Assembly (NCBI RefSeq): GCF_002776695.1
Contig: NZ_LFJC01000003.1
Span: forward strand, 7,488,628 to 7,552,627
Origin: Bradyrhizobium nitroreducens
Lineage (GTDB): Bacteria > Pseudomonadota > Alphaproteobacteria > Rhizobiales > Xanthobacteraceae
Direction: 5' to 3'
DNA: 64,000 nucleotides
Position numbers and translations under genes: made by a program
Notes under the pieces: generated by a model
The model's input: only the letters and a program-made list of their open reading frames with translations
Told to the model about the DNA's origin: nothing
Databases searched by the model: none
Shown here: positions 1 to 9,297 of the stretch, piece by piece
How positions within the stretch are numbered: position 1 is the stretch's first letter
Layout: the number at the start of each line of letters is the position of its first letter

Positions 1-103
1 TCACTGGAAAAGATGGTGCGGAATGATCGGCGTGCCGGCGCCGTGGAGTGACGAAGCCTCGGACGACCCTGGATATCAACAGCGTGGGATTTGGAGAGAC
101 AAC

Positions 104-1258
104 ATGACACGAGCACTCGGACTGGTTGGGACAATCGCGCTGGCGACGGCCTTGTTCGGCGGCCCCGCAGGGGCGCAGACCATCAAGATCGGCGTCAATG
201 AGCCGCTCACCGGCGCGTTCGCGGCCTCCGGCACCTACGTCGTCAACGGCGCGAAGATCGCCGCCGACGAGATCAACGCCAAGGGTGGCATCTTGGGCAA
301 GAAGATCGAGCTCGTCATTGAAGACAACAAGAGTAACCCGACGGAAGCTGCCGCCGTCGCCGAGAAGCTCATCACCAGTGACAAGGTGCCGGTGCTGATG
401 GGCGCCTGGGGCTCGAGCCTGACGCTCGCGGTGATGCCGAAGCTGATCGAATACGAGACACCCATGGTGGTGGAGACCTCGTCCTCCGGCAAGATCACGA
501 CGACGGGCAATCCCTTCATCTTCCGGATATCGCCGCCGTCAGCGGTCGAGGCCGCCGCGTTCAAGGGCATCGTCGACAAGCTCGCGCTGAAGAAGGTCGA
601 CTTCCTCGTCATCAACAACGACTGGGGCCGCGGCACCGCCGAGGACTTCAGCAAGATGATGAAGGACAAGGGCATCACCATCGGCCTTGTCGAGACCATG
701 GACCAGGGTGCGCAGGACATGAGCGCGCAGCTTTCCAAGATCAAGAGCTCGGATTCCGAGACGGTGATCGTCACCACCGCGGTGGATCAGCTCACCCTGA
801 TCTTCAAGCAGGCGGCCGCACTCGGCCTGAAGAAGCGCATCATCACCACCGGCGGCTCGCAGAACCCGGACCAGATCATCGCCCAGGCGGGCGCCGCGGC
901 CAACGGCACCATGCATCTGACCACCTTCCTGCCCTGGTTCCCGGACAAGACGCCGAACCCGGAAGCCACCAATTATTTCATCACGGAATGGAAGAAGCGC
1001 GGCTTCGAGTTCGCCGGCTGCACCGAGAGTTTCCGCGGCTATGACGGCATTCGCACGGCGGCAGCCGCGATCGAGAAAGCGGGCAAGGCCGAGCCGGCCG
1101 CGATCAAGGCGGCGCTCTGGAACATCAACATCAAGGGGCTGAACGGCGACATCGTGTTCCGCAAGTCCGGCCCCGAAGGCAAGGAGAGCGGCCAGAGCCA
1201 GCCGAACGTCTATCTCATCGAGATCAACGACGGCAAGGTCGAGATGAAGACGCTCTAA
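104..1258 (+). CDS. Branched-chain amino acid type ABC transporter substrate-binding protein
   Basis: Periplasmic ligand-binding component (LivK / Peripla_BP_6 family) of the importer encoded by the next four genes. The N-terminus is a signal peptide (MTRALGLVGT followed by a hydrophobic stretch and GAQT). The mature part starts IKIGVNEPLTGAFAASG, the typical start of this family, and the 384-residue length fits. I chose the ATG at 104 because GGAGA lies 6 bases upstream and the signal peptide begins there; the frame is open further upstream. A GC-rich hairpin and a palindromic repeat separate it from livH, which often goes with higher expression of the binding protein. The ligand could be an amino acid, an amide or an aromatic acid; the sequence does not say. 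Confidence 0.93.
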   Translation: MTRALGLVGTIALATALFGGPAGAQTIKIGVNEPLTGAFAASGTYVVNGAKIAADEINAKGGILGKKIELVIEDNKSNPTEAAAVAEKLITSDKVPVLMGAWGSSLTLAVMPKLIEYETPMVVETSSSGKITTTGNPFIFRISPPSAVEAAAFKGIVDKLALKKVDFLVINNDWGRGTAEDFSKMMKDKGITIGLVETMDQGAQDMSAQLSKIKSSDSETVIVTTAVDQLTLIFKQAAALGLKKRIITTGGSQNPDQIIAQAGAAANGTMHLTTFLPWFPDKTPNPEATNYFITEWKKRGFEFAGCTESFRGYDGIRTAAAAIEKAGKAEPAAIKAALWNINIKGLNGDIVFRKSGPEGKESGQSQPNVYLIEINDGKVEMKTL

Positions 1259-1272
1259 CACTCGTAGTCGCG

Positions 1273-1301
1273 GGCGAGGGCGGTGCATCGCCGCTCTCGC
1301 C
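1273..1301 (+). other. Intercistronic hairpin after the binding-protein gene
   Basis: An 11-bp stem (1273-1283 with 1291-1301, one G-U pair) and a 7-base loop lie 14 bases after the stop codon. There is no T-run behind it, so it looks more like an mRNA-stabilising or partial attenuation hairpin than an intrinsic terminator. The liv permease genes continue downstream on the same strand. Confidence 0.5.
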
Positions 1302-1311
1302 TCACTACACA

Positions 1312-1518
1312 GGGCTATCGCATATGAAGGGAAGCGTGGCGGGCAGCTCGCCTGCGGCCCATCCTTCGAGACTCCCGCCTGCGGCGGGCCCTCAGGATGA
1401 GGTCGGGCTTTGCAGCGAGATATTGGATCCTCATGGTGAGGAGCCCGCCAAAGCGGGCGTCTCGAACCATCGAGGCCGACCTCATCCGGCAGCCGCCCAC
1501 CGTCATATGCGATAGCCC
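1312..1518. repeat. Palindromic repeat element with 16-bp perfect terminal inverted repeats
   Basis: The outer ends are perfect 16-bp inverted repeats (GGGCTATCGCATATGA at 1312-1327 and its complement at 1503-1518). Inside are two halves of a common palindrome: CCTTCGAGA...CTCAGGATGAGG at 1361-1403 and its inverted counterpart at 1429-1475. The inner halves match the repeat between sufB and sufC (63268-63374). The size and terminal repeats suggest a MITE-like or BIME-like element. No transposase is present. Small open frames inside it are not convincing genes. Confidence 0.75.
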
Positions 1519-1548
1519 AAATTTACTACGATTCATCCAGGAACGGCT

Positions 1549-2421
1549 TTGAGCGAATTTCTCCAGCATCTGGTCAACATGCTCGTGCTCGGCGGCACCT
1601 ATGCGCTGCTGGGCATCGGGCTGACCTTGATCTTCGGCATCATGAACGTCGTGAACTTCACGCACGGCGTGCTCTACACATTTGGCGCCTACATCATGTT
1701 CATCGTGGTGCAGCAGCTCGGGCTGAATTTCTTCGTGGCGTTGCCCGTCGCGGTGCTTGCCGGGTGGCTGCTCGGGGCAGCGATCGAGCTGACATTGCTG
1801 CGACCGCTGCGCGGCTCCGACATCGACACCACGATGCTGGTCATGATCGGCGCCTGGATCGCGATGCAGTCGGGCGCGCTGTGGATCTGGGGCGGCGTCG
1901 CCAAATCGGTGGCAACGCCATTCCCTGAGGCGCCGCTGGTGCTCGGGCCGGTGTCTGTCTCCTGGTTGCGCCTGTTCGTGCTCGCTGCGGCCGCGATGTT
2001 GATCCTGGTGACTTACCTCCTGATCAACAAGACCAGCCTGGGACGTGCGATGCGGGCGACGTTTCAGGACCACGACACGGCTTCGCTGATGGGCGTCAAT
2101 GTCGACATGATCTACACCTCGACCTTCGCGATCGGCTCCAGCCTTGCCGCCGCCGCCGGCGCGCTGCTCGGACCGGTCTACGTGATTTTCCCGCAGATGG
2201 GCGATCTGGCCGCCGTCAAGGCGTTCGCCATCGTCATCCTTGGGGGCCTCGGCAACATCACGGGCGCAGTGATCGGTGGCTTCATCCTGGCGCTGGCCGA
2301 GGAATTGGGGGCGGGTTACGTCTCGTCAGGCTACCGCGATGCCATGGGTTTCGTGATCATCATCGCGGTCCTGATCTTCCGGCCGACGGGCCTGTTTGCG
2401 CGCGCGGAGCGGGTTGGATGA
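1549..2421 (+). CDS. livH: Branched-chain amino acid type ABC transporter permease (LivH family)
   Basis: Inner-membrane permease of 290 residues, rich in hydrophobic segments. It carries the family signature near the N-terminus (GIGLTLIFGIMNVVNFTHG) and the conserved region near the C-terminus (KAFAIVILGGLGNITGAVIGG). It begins with TTG at 1549 (MSEFLQHLVNML), the natural start for the family; no good ATG exists nearby. Its stop overlaps the start of livM by 4 bases (ATGA), so the two permeases are translationally coupled. Confidence 0.93.
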   Translation: MSEFLQHLVNMLVLGGTYALLGIGLTLIFGIMNVVNFTHGVLYTFGAYIMFIVVQQLGLNFFVALPVAVLAGWLLGAAIELTLLRPLRGSDIDTTMLVMIGAWIAMQSGALWIWGGVAKSVATPFPEAPLVLGPVSVSWLRLFVLAAAAMLILVTYLLINKTSLGRAMRATFQDHDTASLMGVNVDMIYTSTFAIGSSLAAAAGALLGPVYVIFPQMGDLAAVKAFAIVILGGLGNITGAVIGGFILALAEELGAGYVSSGYRDAMGFVIIIAVLIFRPTGLFARAERVG

Positions 2422-3464
2422 GAGCCGCCGTCACCATCCTCGTGGTCGCTGCGCTTGCCTCGGTACCGCTCTGGCTGCGCGATCCCTATCTGCTGAATGC
2501 GCTGATCACGACCGGCATCTTCGTCATCGGCGCGATGAGCCTCAATCTGTTGCTCGGCTTCACCGGCCAGCTCAGCCTCGGCCACATCGCTTTCTTCGGT
2601 ATCGGTGCCTATGTCAGCGCGCTGACGTCGCTTGGCTTCGACGCCGGCCTGCCCGGAGGCTTCCGTCTGGTTCACACGTCCTGGCCGCCGATTGCAGGCT
2701 TCGTGCTGGCAATCCTGGTCGCCGGATCGTGCGGCTATTTCGTCGGGTTGCTCTCCTTCCGCGTCCGCGGCGCCTATTTCGTCATCGTGACCATCTCTTT
2801 TGCCGAGGTCGTCCGGCTGGTCGCGCTGAACTGGGTCGAGCTGACGCAGGGTCCGCTGGCACTCACCAACATTCCCTCGATTGCGCTGCCCTTGCCCGGC
2901 TTCGGCGAGCTGACGCTGCGCACCAAGTTTCACAACTACTATCTCGTGCTGGTGGTCGCGCTGATCGCCTATCTCCTGATCGCGCGTCTCGTTCATTCCC
3001 ATTTCGGCCGCGCCATGCGCGGGCTGATGGAGAACGAGACGCTGGCGGTTTCCGTCGGCATCGATGTCACCAGGACGCTGACGCTGGCGGCCGTGATCTC
3101 GGCAGCCATTGCCGGTGCTGCCGGCAGCCTCTATGCGCACTACATCAGGATCATCGACCCCGAGGTGTTTGCCTTCATCAACACCGTCACCATGGTCATT
3201 ATGGTGATCTCAGGCGGCAAGGGCTCGCTGGCTGGTCCCGTCGTTGGCGGCCTGATCTTCGGGCTGTTGCCGGTTGCGCTGCGGCCGGTCATGGCGCCGG
3301 AGGCGCAGTGGATCGCCTATGGCGGCGTGCTGATCGCCATCCTGTTCGTGCTGCCGCGCGGCATCGTGCCGTCGCTCGCGCAGCGCTTCGCCAGGCGGCG
3401 GAGCGGGGCCGCGGCGCTGGCGACGGCCGCGCTCACCGACACCGGCGCCAAGGAGCCAGCGTGA
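2418..3464 (+). CDS. livM: Branched-chain amino acid type ABC transporter permease (LivM family)
   Basis: Second inner-membrane permease, 348 residues. It shows the LivM hallmark NLLLGFTGQLSLGHIAFFGIG and the C-terminal motif MVISGGKGSLAGPVVGG. The ATG at 2418 overlaps the livH stop, and its own stop overlaps the livG start by one base. LivH and LivM form the heterodimeric channel that LivG and LivF energise. Confidence 0.93.
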   Translation: MRAAVTILVVAALASVPLWLRDPYLLNALITTGIFVIGAMSLNLLLGFTGQLSLGHIAFFGIGAYVSALTSLGFDAGLPGGFRLVHTSWPPIAGFVLAILVAGSCGYFVGLLSFRVRGAYFVIVTISFAEVVRLVALNWVELTQGPLALTNIPSIALPLPGFGELTLRTKFHNYYLVLVVALIAYLLIARLVHSHFGRAMRGLMENETLAVSVGIDVTRTLTLAAVISAAIAGAAGSLYAHYIRIIDPEVFAFINTVTMVIMVISGGKGSLAGPVVGGLIFGLLPVALRPVMAPEAQWIAYGGVLIAILFVLPRGIVPSLAQRFARRRSGAAALATAALTDTGAKEPA

Positions 3465-4226
3465 TGACGGCGCGCAGCGTGGCCATGACCATCGATCAGG
3501 TCGCCGTCCGCTTCGGCGGGTTGGTCGCGATCTCCGACATGAGCTTCACCGTCGGCGAGGGCGAGATCGTCAGCTTGATCGGGCCGAACGGTGCGGGCAA
3601 GACCACCGCCTTCAACGTCATGACCGGATTCCTGACGCCGAGCGCGGGCCGCGTCACCTATCAGGGTACGACGCTGACCGGGTTGAAGCCGCACGAGATC
3701 GCCGATCTCGGCCTGATCCGCACCTTTCAGCGAACCTCCGTGTTTCCCAACGACACCGTCTACGACAATCTCCTGATCGGCCTGCATCGTCAGGGGCGGG
3801 TCCGGCTGCTCGATGCCATCCTCGGGCTGCCGGGCGCGCGCGCCTCGGAACGCAGGCTGCGGCAACGCGCGAGCGAGTTGATCGAGTGGGTGGGGCTCGA
3901 GCGCCGCGCGTACGATACGGCCGGCTCGCTGTCCTACGGCGAGCAGCGCCTCGTCGGCGTCGCGCTGGCGCTGGCGGCAGAGCCCTCGATGCTGCTGCTC
4001 GACGAGCCCGTCTCGGGCATGAACGCCTCGGAAACCCACCGCTTCGTCGAGCTGATTCGCAGCATTCGCGACCGCGGCATCACGATTTTGCTGGTCGAGC
4101 ACGACATGCCGATGGTGATGACGGTCTCGGACCGTATCGTGGTGCTGAACTACGGCCGCATCATTGCCGAGGGGACACCGGATGTGATCCGCAACGATCC
4201 GGCCGTGATCGAGGCCTATCTCGGAC

Positions 4227-4246
<20 letters not shown>
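3464..4246 (+). CDS. livG: ABC transporter ATP-binding protein (LivG family)
   Basis: Cytoplasmic ATPase of 260 residues. Walker A is GPNGAGKTT, the ABC signature is LSYGEQRLVGVALAL (a Tyr where Gly is usual, common in LivG), and Walker B is MLLLDEPVSGM. The ATG at 3464 has AAGGAG about 9 bases upstream and overlaps the livM stop; an internal ATG at 3485 is an alternative. The end overlaps livF by 20 bases. Confidence 0.93.
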
Positions 4247-4935
<689 letters not shown>

Positions 4936-4943
<8 letters not shown>

Positions 4944-5292
4944 CGATGGCCCCGATTCAGCTGGCCTGGGCTGGACGCCGGTCTGCAAGCTGGACCGCCT
5001 GAGAGCGGAGACGGTCGTTCGCGTACATGTTGCAGGCCTCGACCTGTTGGTGATCTGGAACGACGGCGATGTCGTCGCATGTGACCGCGCATGTCCGCAT
5101 GAACAGGCGGATCTGGCTCTCGGAGAGGTGAGGGCCGGCCGGCTGTTCTGTCCGCGTCACGCGGCATCGTTCGATTTGCGCAACGGGGCGATCAATCCGG
5201 GATGGCCGAGCCCGCCGTTGCGGCTCTACCCGACATGGATCACGGGCGAACATATCTGCGTGGAAGCGCGGGAGCAGCAGGCGCGGCGTTAG
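4936..5292 (+). CDS. Rieske-type [2Fe-2S] ferredoxin-like protein
   Basis: Small soluble protein (118 residues from this start) consisting of one Rieske domain. The cluster ligands are visible as CPH (CPHEQADLALGE) and CPRH (CPRHAASFDLRNG), i.e. C-x-H and C-x2-H. Such proteins donate electrons to oxygenases or act as small redox carriers. GTG at 4936 is preferred because GGAAGG lies about 10 bases upstream; the alternative ATG at 4915 adds 7 residues. The start overlaps livF by 8 bases. No oxygenase is encoded beside it, so its partner is unknown. Confidence 0.85.
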
Positions 5293-5403
5293 GCCCCTGT
5301 TTTGCCCGACCGGTCAACATGATCGAAGATGCCGACCTGCCTGCAGAATTTGTCCTTGAAAAACAACGGCATCTCTACTGTGCATGGGGTTGTTTTCGCG
5401 TAT

Positions 5404-6264
5404 TTAGTCCAGCAGCCCGCGGACGGCGTCGACGAGGACCCCGTCTGGTCGCCGCAGGGCCTCGAGAATGGTGAAATGGTCGGCACCGTCGACCGGAATG
5501 AGCTTGCCGGGCGCCATCGCCATCACGCGCTTGTCGTGGAGATTGATGGAATCGCACACGAGCGCCGGCAGTTCGTTGCTGCCATAGGCGATGTCGAGCC
5601 GCTTCGATGTGACGGGCAGGCGCAGCGGCGAAAGCGCGGCGATTTCCTCATCCGTCAGCTTCAGCGCATTGTTGAGGCCGGTATCGCGGATGGGGGCGAG
5701 CTCGTACACGCCCGAGATGGCCAGTCCCGCATGAACACTCGGATGGTTCAGCGCCATCGCTGCGAGATGGGCTCCGGCGGACCAGCCCGACAAGACGACC
5801 GGTCCGGCAACGCCATAGGATGGGCCATTTGCGGCAAGCCAGTCGAGCGCGCGAGGGACTTCGGCGACGATGTCGGTGAGGGATACCTCCGGCGCCAGCG
5901 AATAGCCGGGAATCGCGACCGACCAGCCGTGGGCGGCGATGCCTTCGACGAGCATGGCGAACAATTCGCGCGAATTGCGCTGCCAATAGCCGCCATGCAG
6001 GAACACCAGGCAGGGCGCCTCAGGCCTGGCGGCGGGGTAGAGATCGATCTTGTTGTTCGCCCGCTGACCGTAGGCCAGATCGAGATGGGATCTCAGCGAG
6101 CCTCGCAGCCGGCTGGAGGCTGCGTTTCGTTCGGCGATCAGGGCCGCGCTATTCTTGACGGCCGCGTTGTTGTCATAGGCGGCGTCGCGTTCTGCCTGGG
6201 ACAGCCCGGACCATGCGGAACGCGGATCGAGCGGTCGACCGGCCGAATGAGTATTCTCAATCAT
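5404..6264 (-). CDS. Alpha/beta hydrolase, kynurenine-formamidase/esterase-like
   Basis: Alpha/beta-hydrolase of about 286 residues. The oxyanion-hole motif is HGGYW (in VFLHGGYWQRNSRE), typical of arylformamidase-like and carboxylesterase-type members. The nucleophile elbow is GWSAGAH, and a late Asp/His pair is seen in PVDGADHFTILE. It has no signal peptide, so it is cytoplasmic. I chose the ATG at 6264 (MIENTHSAG) because GGAG lies 5 bases upstream; the frame is open to 6345. It lies downstream of the LLM monooxygenase on the same strand (141-base gap) and may act on the same pathway. It could hydrolyse a formamide, amide or ester; the substrate is not readable. Confidence 0.85.
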   Translation of the reverse strand: MIENTHSAGRPLDPRSAWSGLSQAERDAAYDNNAAVKNSAALIAERNAASSRLRGSLRSHLDLAYGQRANNKIDLYPAARPEAPCLVFLHGGYWQRNSRELFAMLVEGIAAHGWSVAIPGYSLAPEVSLTDIVAEVPRALDWLAANGPSYGVAGPVVLSGWSAGAHLAAMALNHPSVHAGLAISGVYELAPIRDTGLNNALKLTDEEIAALSPLRLPVTSKRLDIAYGSNELPALVCDSINLHDKRVMAMAPGKLIPVDGADHFTILEALRRPDGVLVDAVRGLLD

Positions 6265-6405
6265 CATCACTCCGGACAATTGCGGCGTTGGACCAGCCGT
6301 GTCCGATTGGACAAGGCTGCCTCGGACTATGCCATGCGGGATCATTACTGTCTCTTGTCCGCGTCATTGTCGCGGTTTTCCGTGGCACTACGGATCACCC
6401 GCGCT

Positions 6406-7710
6406 CTAAGCTGCGAAGAACGGATTTGCGGGCCGTGCGAGGCCGAGATGATCGCGCAACGTCGTGCCCTCATAATCCGCACGGAACAGCCCGCGCTCCT
6501 GCAGGATCGGCACGACGAGCTCAACGAAGTCCTCGAAGCCCTCGTGGAAGTAAGGCGGCATCACGTTGAAGCCGTCGGCGGCGTGCTCCTCGAACCATTG
6601 CTGGAGCGTGTCGGCGATGCGCTCGGCCGAGCCGCACAGCACCCAATGGCCGCGGGCGGCTGCGGTGAGGTTGTAGAGATCGCGTAGCGTCATGTTCTCG
6701 CGGCGACCCTTGGCGAGCATGACGCTGGCGAAGCTGTGATAGTTGTCGGACGGTGCGATATCCGGGATCGGCCCGTCGAGGTCGTAGGCCGACATGTCGC
6801 GGCCGAAGCGGTCGGACAGGATGGCGAGCGCGTTGCTGCCGCTGACGAAGCTCTGCAGCGTGTTGAGCTTCTCGAACGCCTCCTTGTCGGTGCGGCCGAC
6901 CACCGGCATCACGCCCGGCAGCACGGTGACGTCCTGGGGCCTGCGGCCGAATGCCGGCAGGCGCGTCTTCAGCGAGGCATAGCCGGCCTTGGCTTCGTCG
7001 ATGTCCTGCACCACGGAGAAGACGATGTCGGCGGTGCGCGCGGCGAGCGCTTGTCCGGCCTCGGAGCCGCCGGCCTGCAGCACGACGGGGCGGCCTTGCG
7101 GGCTGCGGCCGATGTTGAGCGGGCCCTTCACCTTGAAGAACGCGCCGTCATGGTCGATCGGGCGGAGCTTTGCCGGATCGATGTAGAGACCGCTCGTGCG
7201 GTCGGCGACGATGGCATCATCGGCCCAGCCGTCCCACAGACCCTTGACGACATCGAGGAATTCGCCGGCCATTTCGTAGCGGCGGGCGTGGTCGGGATGG
7301 GTGGTGCCGAAATTCGCCGCCGTCGCCGGATTGGCCGTCGTCACCGCGTTCCACGCCGCGCGTCCCCCGGAAATGTGATCGAGCGAGGCGAAGACCCGTG
7401 CGACCGAGAACGGATCGCTGTAGGTGGTCGAGACAGTGGCGCCGAGGCCGATATGGCTGGTCGAGGTCGACAGCGCGGCCAGCATCGTCAGCGGCTCCAG
7501 CCGCAGCGTGTAGGAGGGATGGGCTGCGGCATCGGCATAGAGATTGTCGCCCATGAAGATCAGGTCGAACTTGCCGCGCTCGGCGGTGCGGCCGATCTCC
7601 TGGATCGCCGCAAAGTCCTGGAAGCTGTCGACCGCGCCCGGATAGCGCCAGCCTGCAACGTGGCTGCCGGTGCCAAGGATGAACAGGCCGAGATGCATCT
7701 GTCGTTTCAT
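6406..7710 (-). CDS. LLM-class FMNH2-dependent monooxygenase (NtaA/SnaA/DszA family)
   Basis: 434-residue luciferase-like monooxygenase. The start MKRQMHLGLFILGTGSHVAGWRY-type sequence, the FMN-binding region LGLGATVSTTYSDPFSVAR-type segment and FASLDHISGGRAAWN are diagnostic of the nitrilotriacetate/dibenzothiophene-sulfone monooxygenase group. These enzymes oxidise C-N or C-S compounds using reduced flavin supplied by a separate reductase; a candidate reductase is encoded at 17085-17615. AGGAAA precedes the ATG. It follows the ABC permease genes (17-base gap), so it is likely the end of that operon. Confidence 0.9.
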   Translation of the reverse strand: MKRQMHLGLFILGTGSHVAGWRYPGAVDSFQDFAAIQEIGRTAERGKFDLIFMGDNLYADAAAHPSYTLRLEPLTMLAALSTSTSHIGLGATVSTTYSDPFSVARVFASLDHISGGRAAWNAVTTANPATAANFGTTHPDHARRYEMAGEFLDVVKGLWDGWADDAIVADRTSGLYIDPAKLRPIDHDGAFFKVKGPLNIGRSPQGRPVVLQAGGSEAGQALAARTADIVFSVVQDIDEAKAGYASLKTRLPAFGRRPQDVTVLPGVMPVVGRTDKEAFEKLNTLQSFVSGSNALAILSDRFGRDMSAYDLDGPIPDIAPSDNYHSFASVMLAKGRRENMTLRDLYNLTAAARGHWVLCGSAERIADTLQQWFEEHAADGFNVMPPYFHEGFEDFVELVVPILQERGLFRADYEGTTLRDHLGLARPANPFFAA

Positions 7711-7726
7711 GGTGTGTTTCCTGGCG

Positions 7727-8485
7727 TCACGTCCAGAACAGGATCTTGCGTTCGAGGAAACCGATCAGGCCGAAGAAGGCGAGGCTCGCCGCGGACGCGA
7801 CGAAGATCGCTGCCCAGACCTGGACGAAATCGATCTGGAGCACGGCCTGGTAGATCACCCAGCCGAGCCCGCCATGGGCCCCTAGCATTTCGGTGACGAT
7901 CGCCACGATCACGCTGCGCACCGTGGAGACGCGCATGCCGGCCAGCAGCAGCGGCAGCGCAGTCGGCAGCCGCAGGCGCCACAGCACGCCAAAACGGCTG
8001 GCGCCAAAACTCTTCATGAGATCGACGGCGCGGCGATCGACACGGTCGAGCCCGGCCAGCATCGACAGCAGGACGGTAAAGCTCACCGCCATCGCCACCA
8101 TCACGATCTTCGAGCTGACGCCGATGCCGAACCAGAGCAGGATCAGCGGCGAATAGCCGACAACCGGCACGGAATTGATCGCGGTCGCAAGCGGCAGGAT
8201 CGCGCTGCGCAACGCGGGCACCAGCGCGATGGCAACGGCAAGGCCGATGCCGATGAGGCAGCCGAGCCCGTAGCCGACCAGCGCTTCGAGCAGCGTATAG
8301 CCGGCCGCGTCGACAAGGATTGCGCGCTTGGACCAGAGGCCCACGAGGATGTCGCTGACGGCCGGGAGAACGTAGGCCGGCAGATGCAGCCCGCGCGCCG
8401 CGCCTTCCCAGCACGCGACCAGGAGCACGGCGCCCAGGATGCCGCGCTGGACCGCGAGCGAAGGGGAGGCAAGGGCGCGGCTCAT
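7727..8485 (-). CDS. ABC transporter permease (SsuC/TauC/ThiX type)
   Basis: 252-residue inner-membrane permease of the NitT/TauT family (BPD_transp_1). The EAA-like loop is seen in LMKSFGASRFGVLWRLRLP followed by TALPLLLAGMR. It starts at the ATG at 8485, overlapping the stop of the upstream permease by 4 bases. It works with the ATPase at 11122-11991 and the binding protein at 9294-10310. Two different permease genes imply a heterodimeric channel. Confidence 0.9.
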   Translation of the reverse strand: MSRALASPSLAVQRGILGAVLLVACWEGAARGLHLPAYVLPAVSDILVGLWSKRAILVDAAGYTLLEALVGYGLGCLIGIGLAVAIALVPALRSAILPLATAINSVPVVGYSPLILLWFGIGVSSKIVMVAMAVSFTVLLSMLAGLDRVDRRAVDLMKSFGASRFGVLWRLRLPTALPLLLAGMRVSTVRSVIVAIVTEMLGAHGGLGWVIYQAVLQIDFVQVWAAIFVASAASLAFFGLIGFLERKILFWT

Positions 8486-9297
8486 TGCTCGGCGTTCCAG
8501 AACACGAGCCTGCGCTCGACCGCGGCGACCGCCGCATAGAAGCCGGTGCCGAGCAGGGCGGCGGCAAGCAGGGCGGCCCAGATCGCAACGACATTCTCGG
8601 TGAACATGGCCTGGAGCAGCAGCACCCCGAGCCCGGTGGTGTCGCCGAACCATTCGCCGACGATGGCGCCGACCAGGCTCAGCGATGCCGCGAGCCGCAA
8701 CGCCACGAAGATCTGCGGCAGCGCGGTCGGAAGCTGCAAGCGCAGCAGGAGTTGGCGGCTGGAGGCGCCAAAGCTGCGCATCAGCGCGACCTGCTTGGGA
8801 TCGACGGCCTCGAGGCCCAGCAGCGTGTTCACCGTGACCGGAAAGAAGGTCAGGTAAAATGCAATGATCGCCTTGGCGAGCAGGGTATTGCCGAACCACA
8901 GCACCACCAGCGCACCGAAGGCGATGACCGGAATGGTCTGCGACACCACGAAGATCGGAAAGATCATCTCGCGCAGCGCACGGACGCGGAAGAACACGAC
9001 GCCCATGAGCACGCCGAACGCGCCGCCGGAGGCAAAGCCGATCAGCGTCTCGGCCAGGGTCCGCAGGAAGCCGTCGACATAGGCGCGAGGCGTCGCCGCC
9101 ATCGCCATCAGGATGGTGCTGAGGCGCGGCAGGTAATAGGGCCGGATGCCGAACAGCAGCACCGCGCCTTCCCAGATCACCGCCGCGATGGCGAGGCCGA
9201 GCAGCAGCCGGATCAGCTTGCGCAGCGAATCCGGTATTGCCATCGACCGCGCGGTTGCGCGGCCTTCGCTTAGCGATGTCGCCGCAGGGCTGCTCAC
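8482..9297 (-). CDS. ABC transporter permease (SsuC/TauC/ThiX type)
   Basis: 271-residue permease, paralogous to its downstream neighbour. The cytoplasmic loop is LMRSFGASSRQLLLRLQLPTA-type, followed by PQIFVALRLA. It begins with GTG at 9297, overlapping the binding-protein stop by 4 bases (GTGA); an internal ATG at 9243 (MAIPDSLRKL) is an alternative. Translational coupling through three genes points to strict co-expression. Confidence 0.88.
   Translation of the reverse strand: MSSPAATSLSEGRATARSMAIPDSLRKLIRLLLGLAIAAVIWEGAVLLFGIRPYYLPRLSTILMAMAATPRAYVDGFLRTLAETLIGFASGGAFGVLMGVVFFRVRALREMIFPIFVVSQTIPVIAFGALVVLWFGNTLLAKAIIAFYLTFFPVTVNTLLGLEAVDPKQVALMRSFGASSRQLLLRLQLPTALPQIFVALRLAASLSLVGAIVGEWFGDTTGLGVLLLQAMFTENVVAIWAALLAAALLGTGFYAAVAAVERRLVFWNAEQ

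Noticed and set aside
1315..2073. Open frames within or across the palindrome at 1312-1518
   Set aside because: They arise from the inverted repeat and the antisense of livH; no ribosome binding site or family features.
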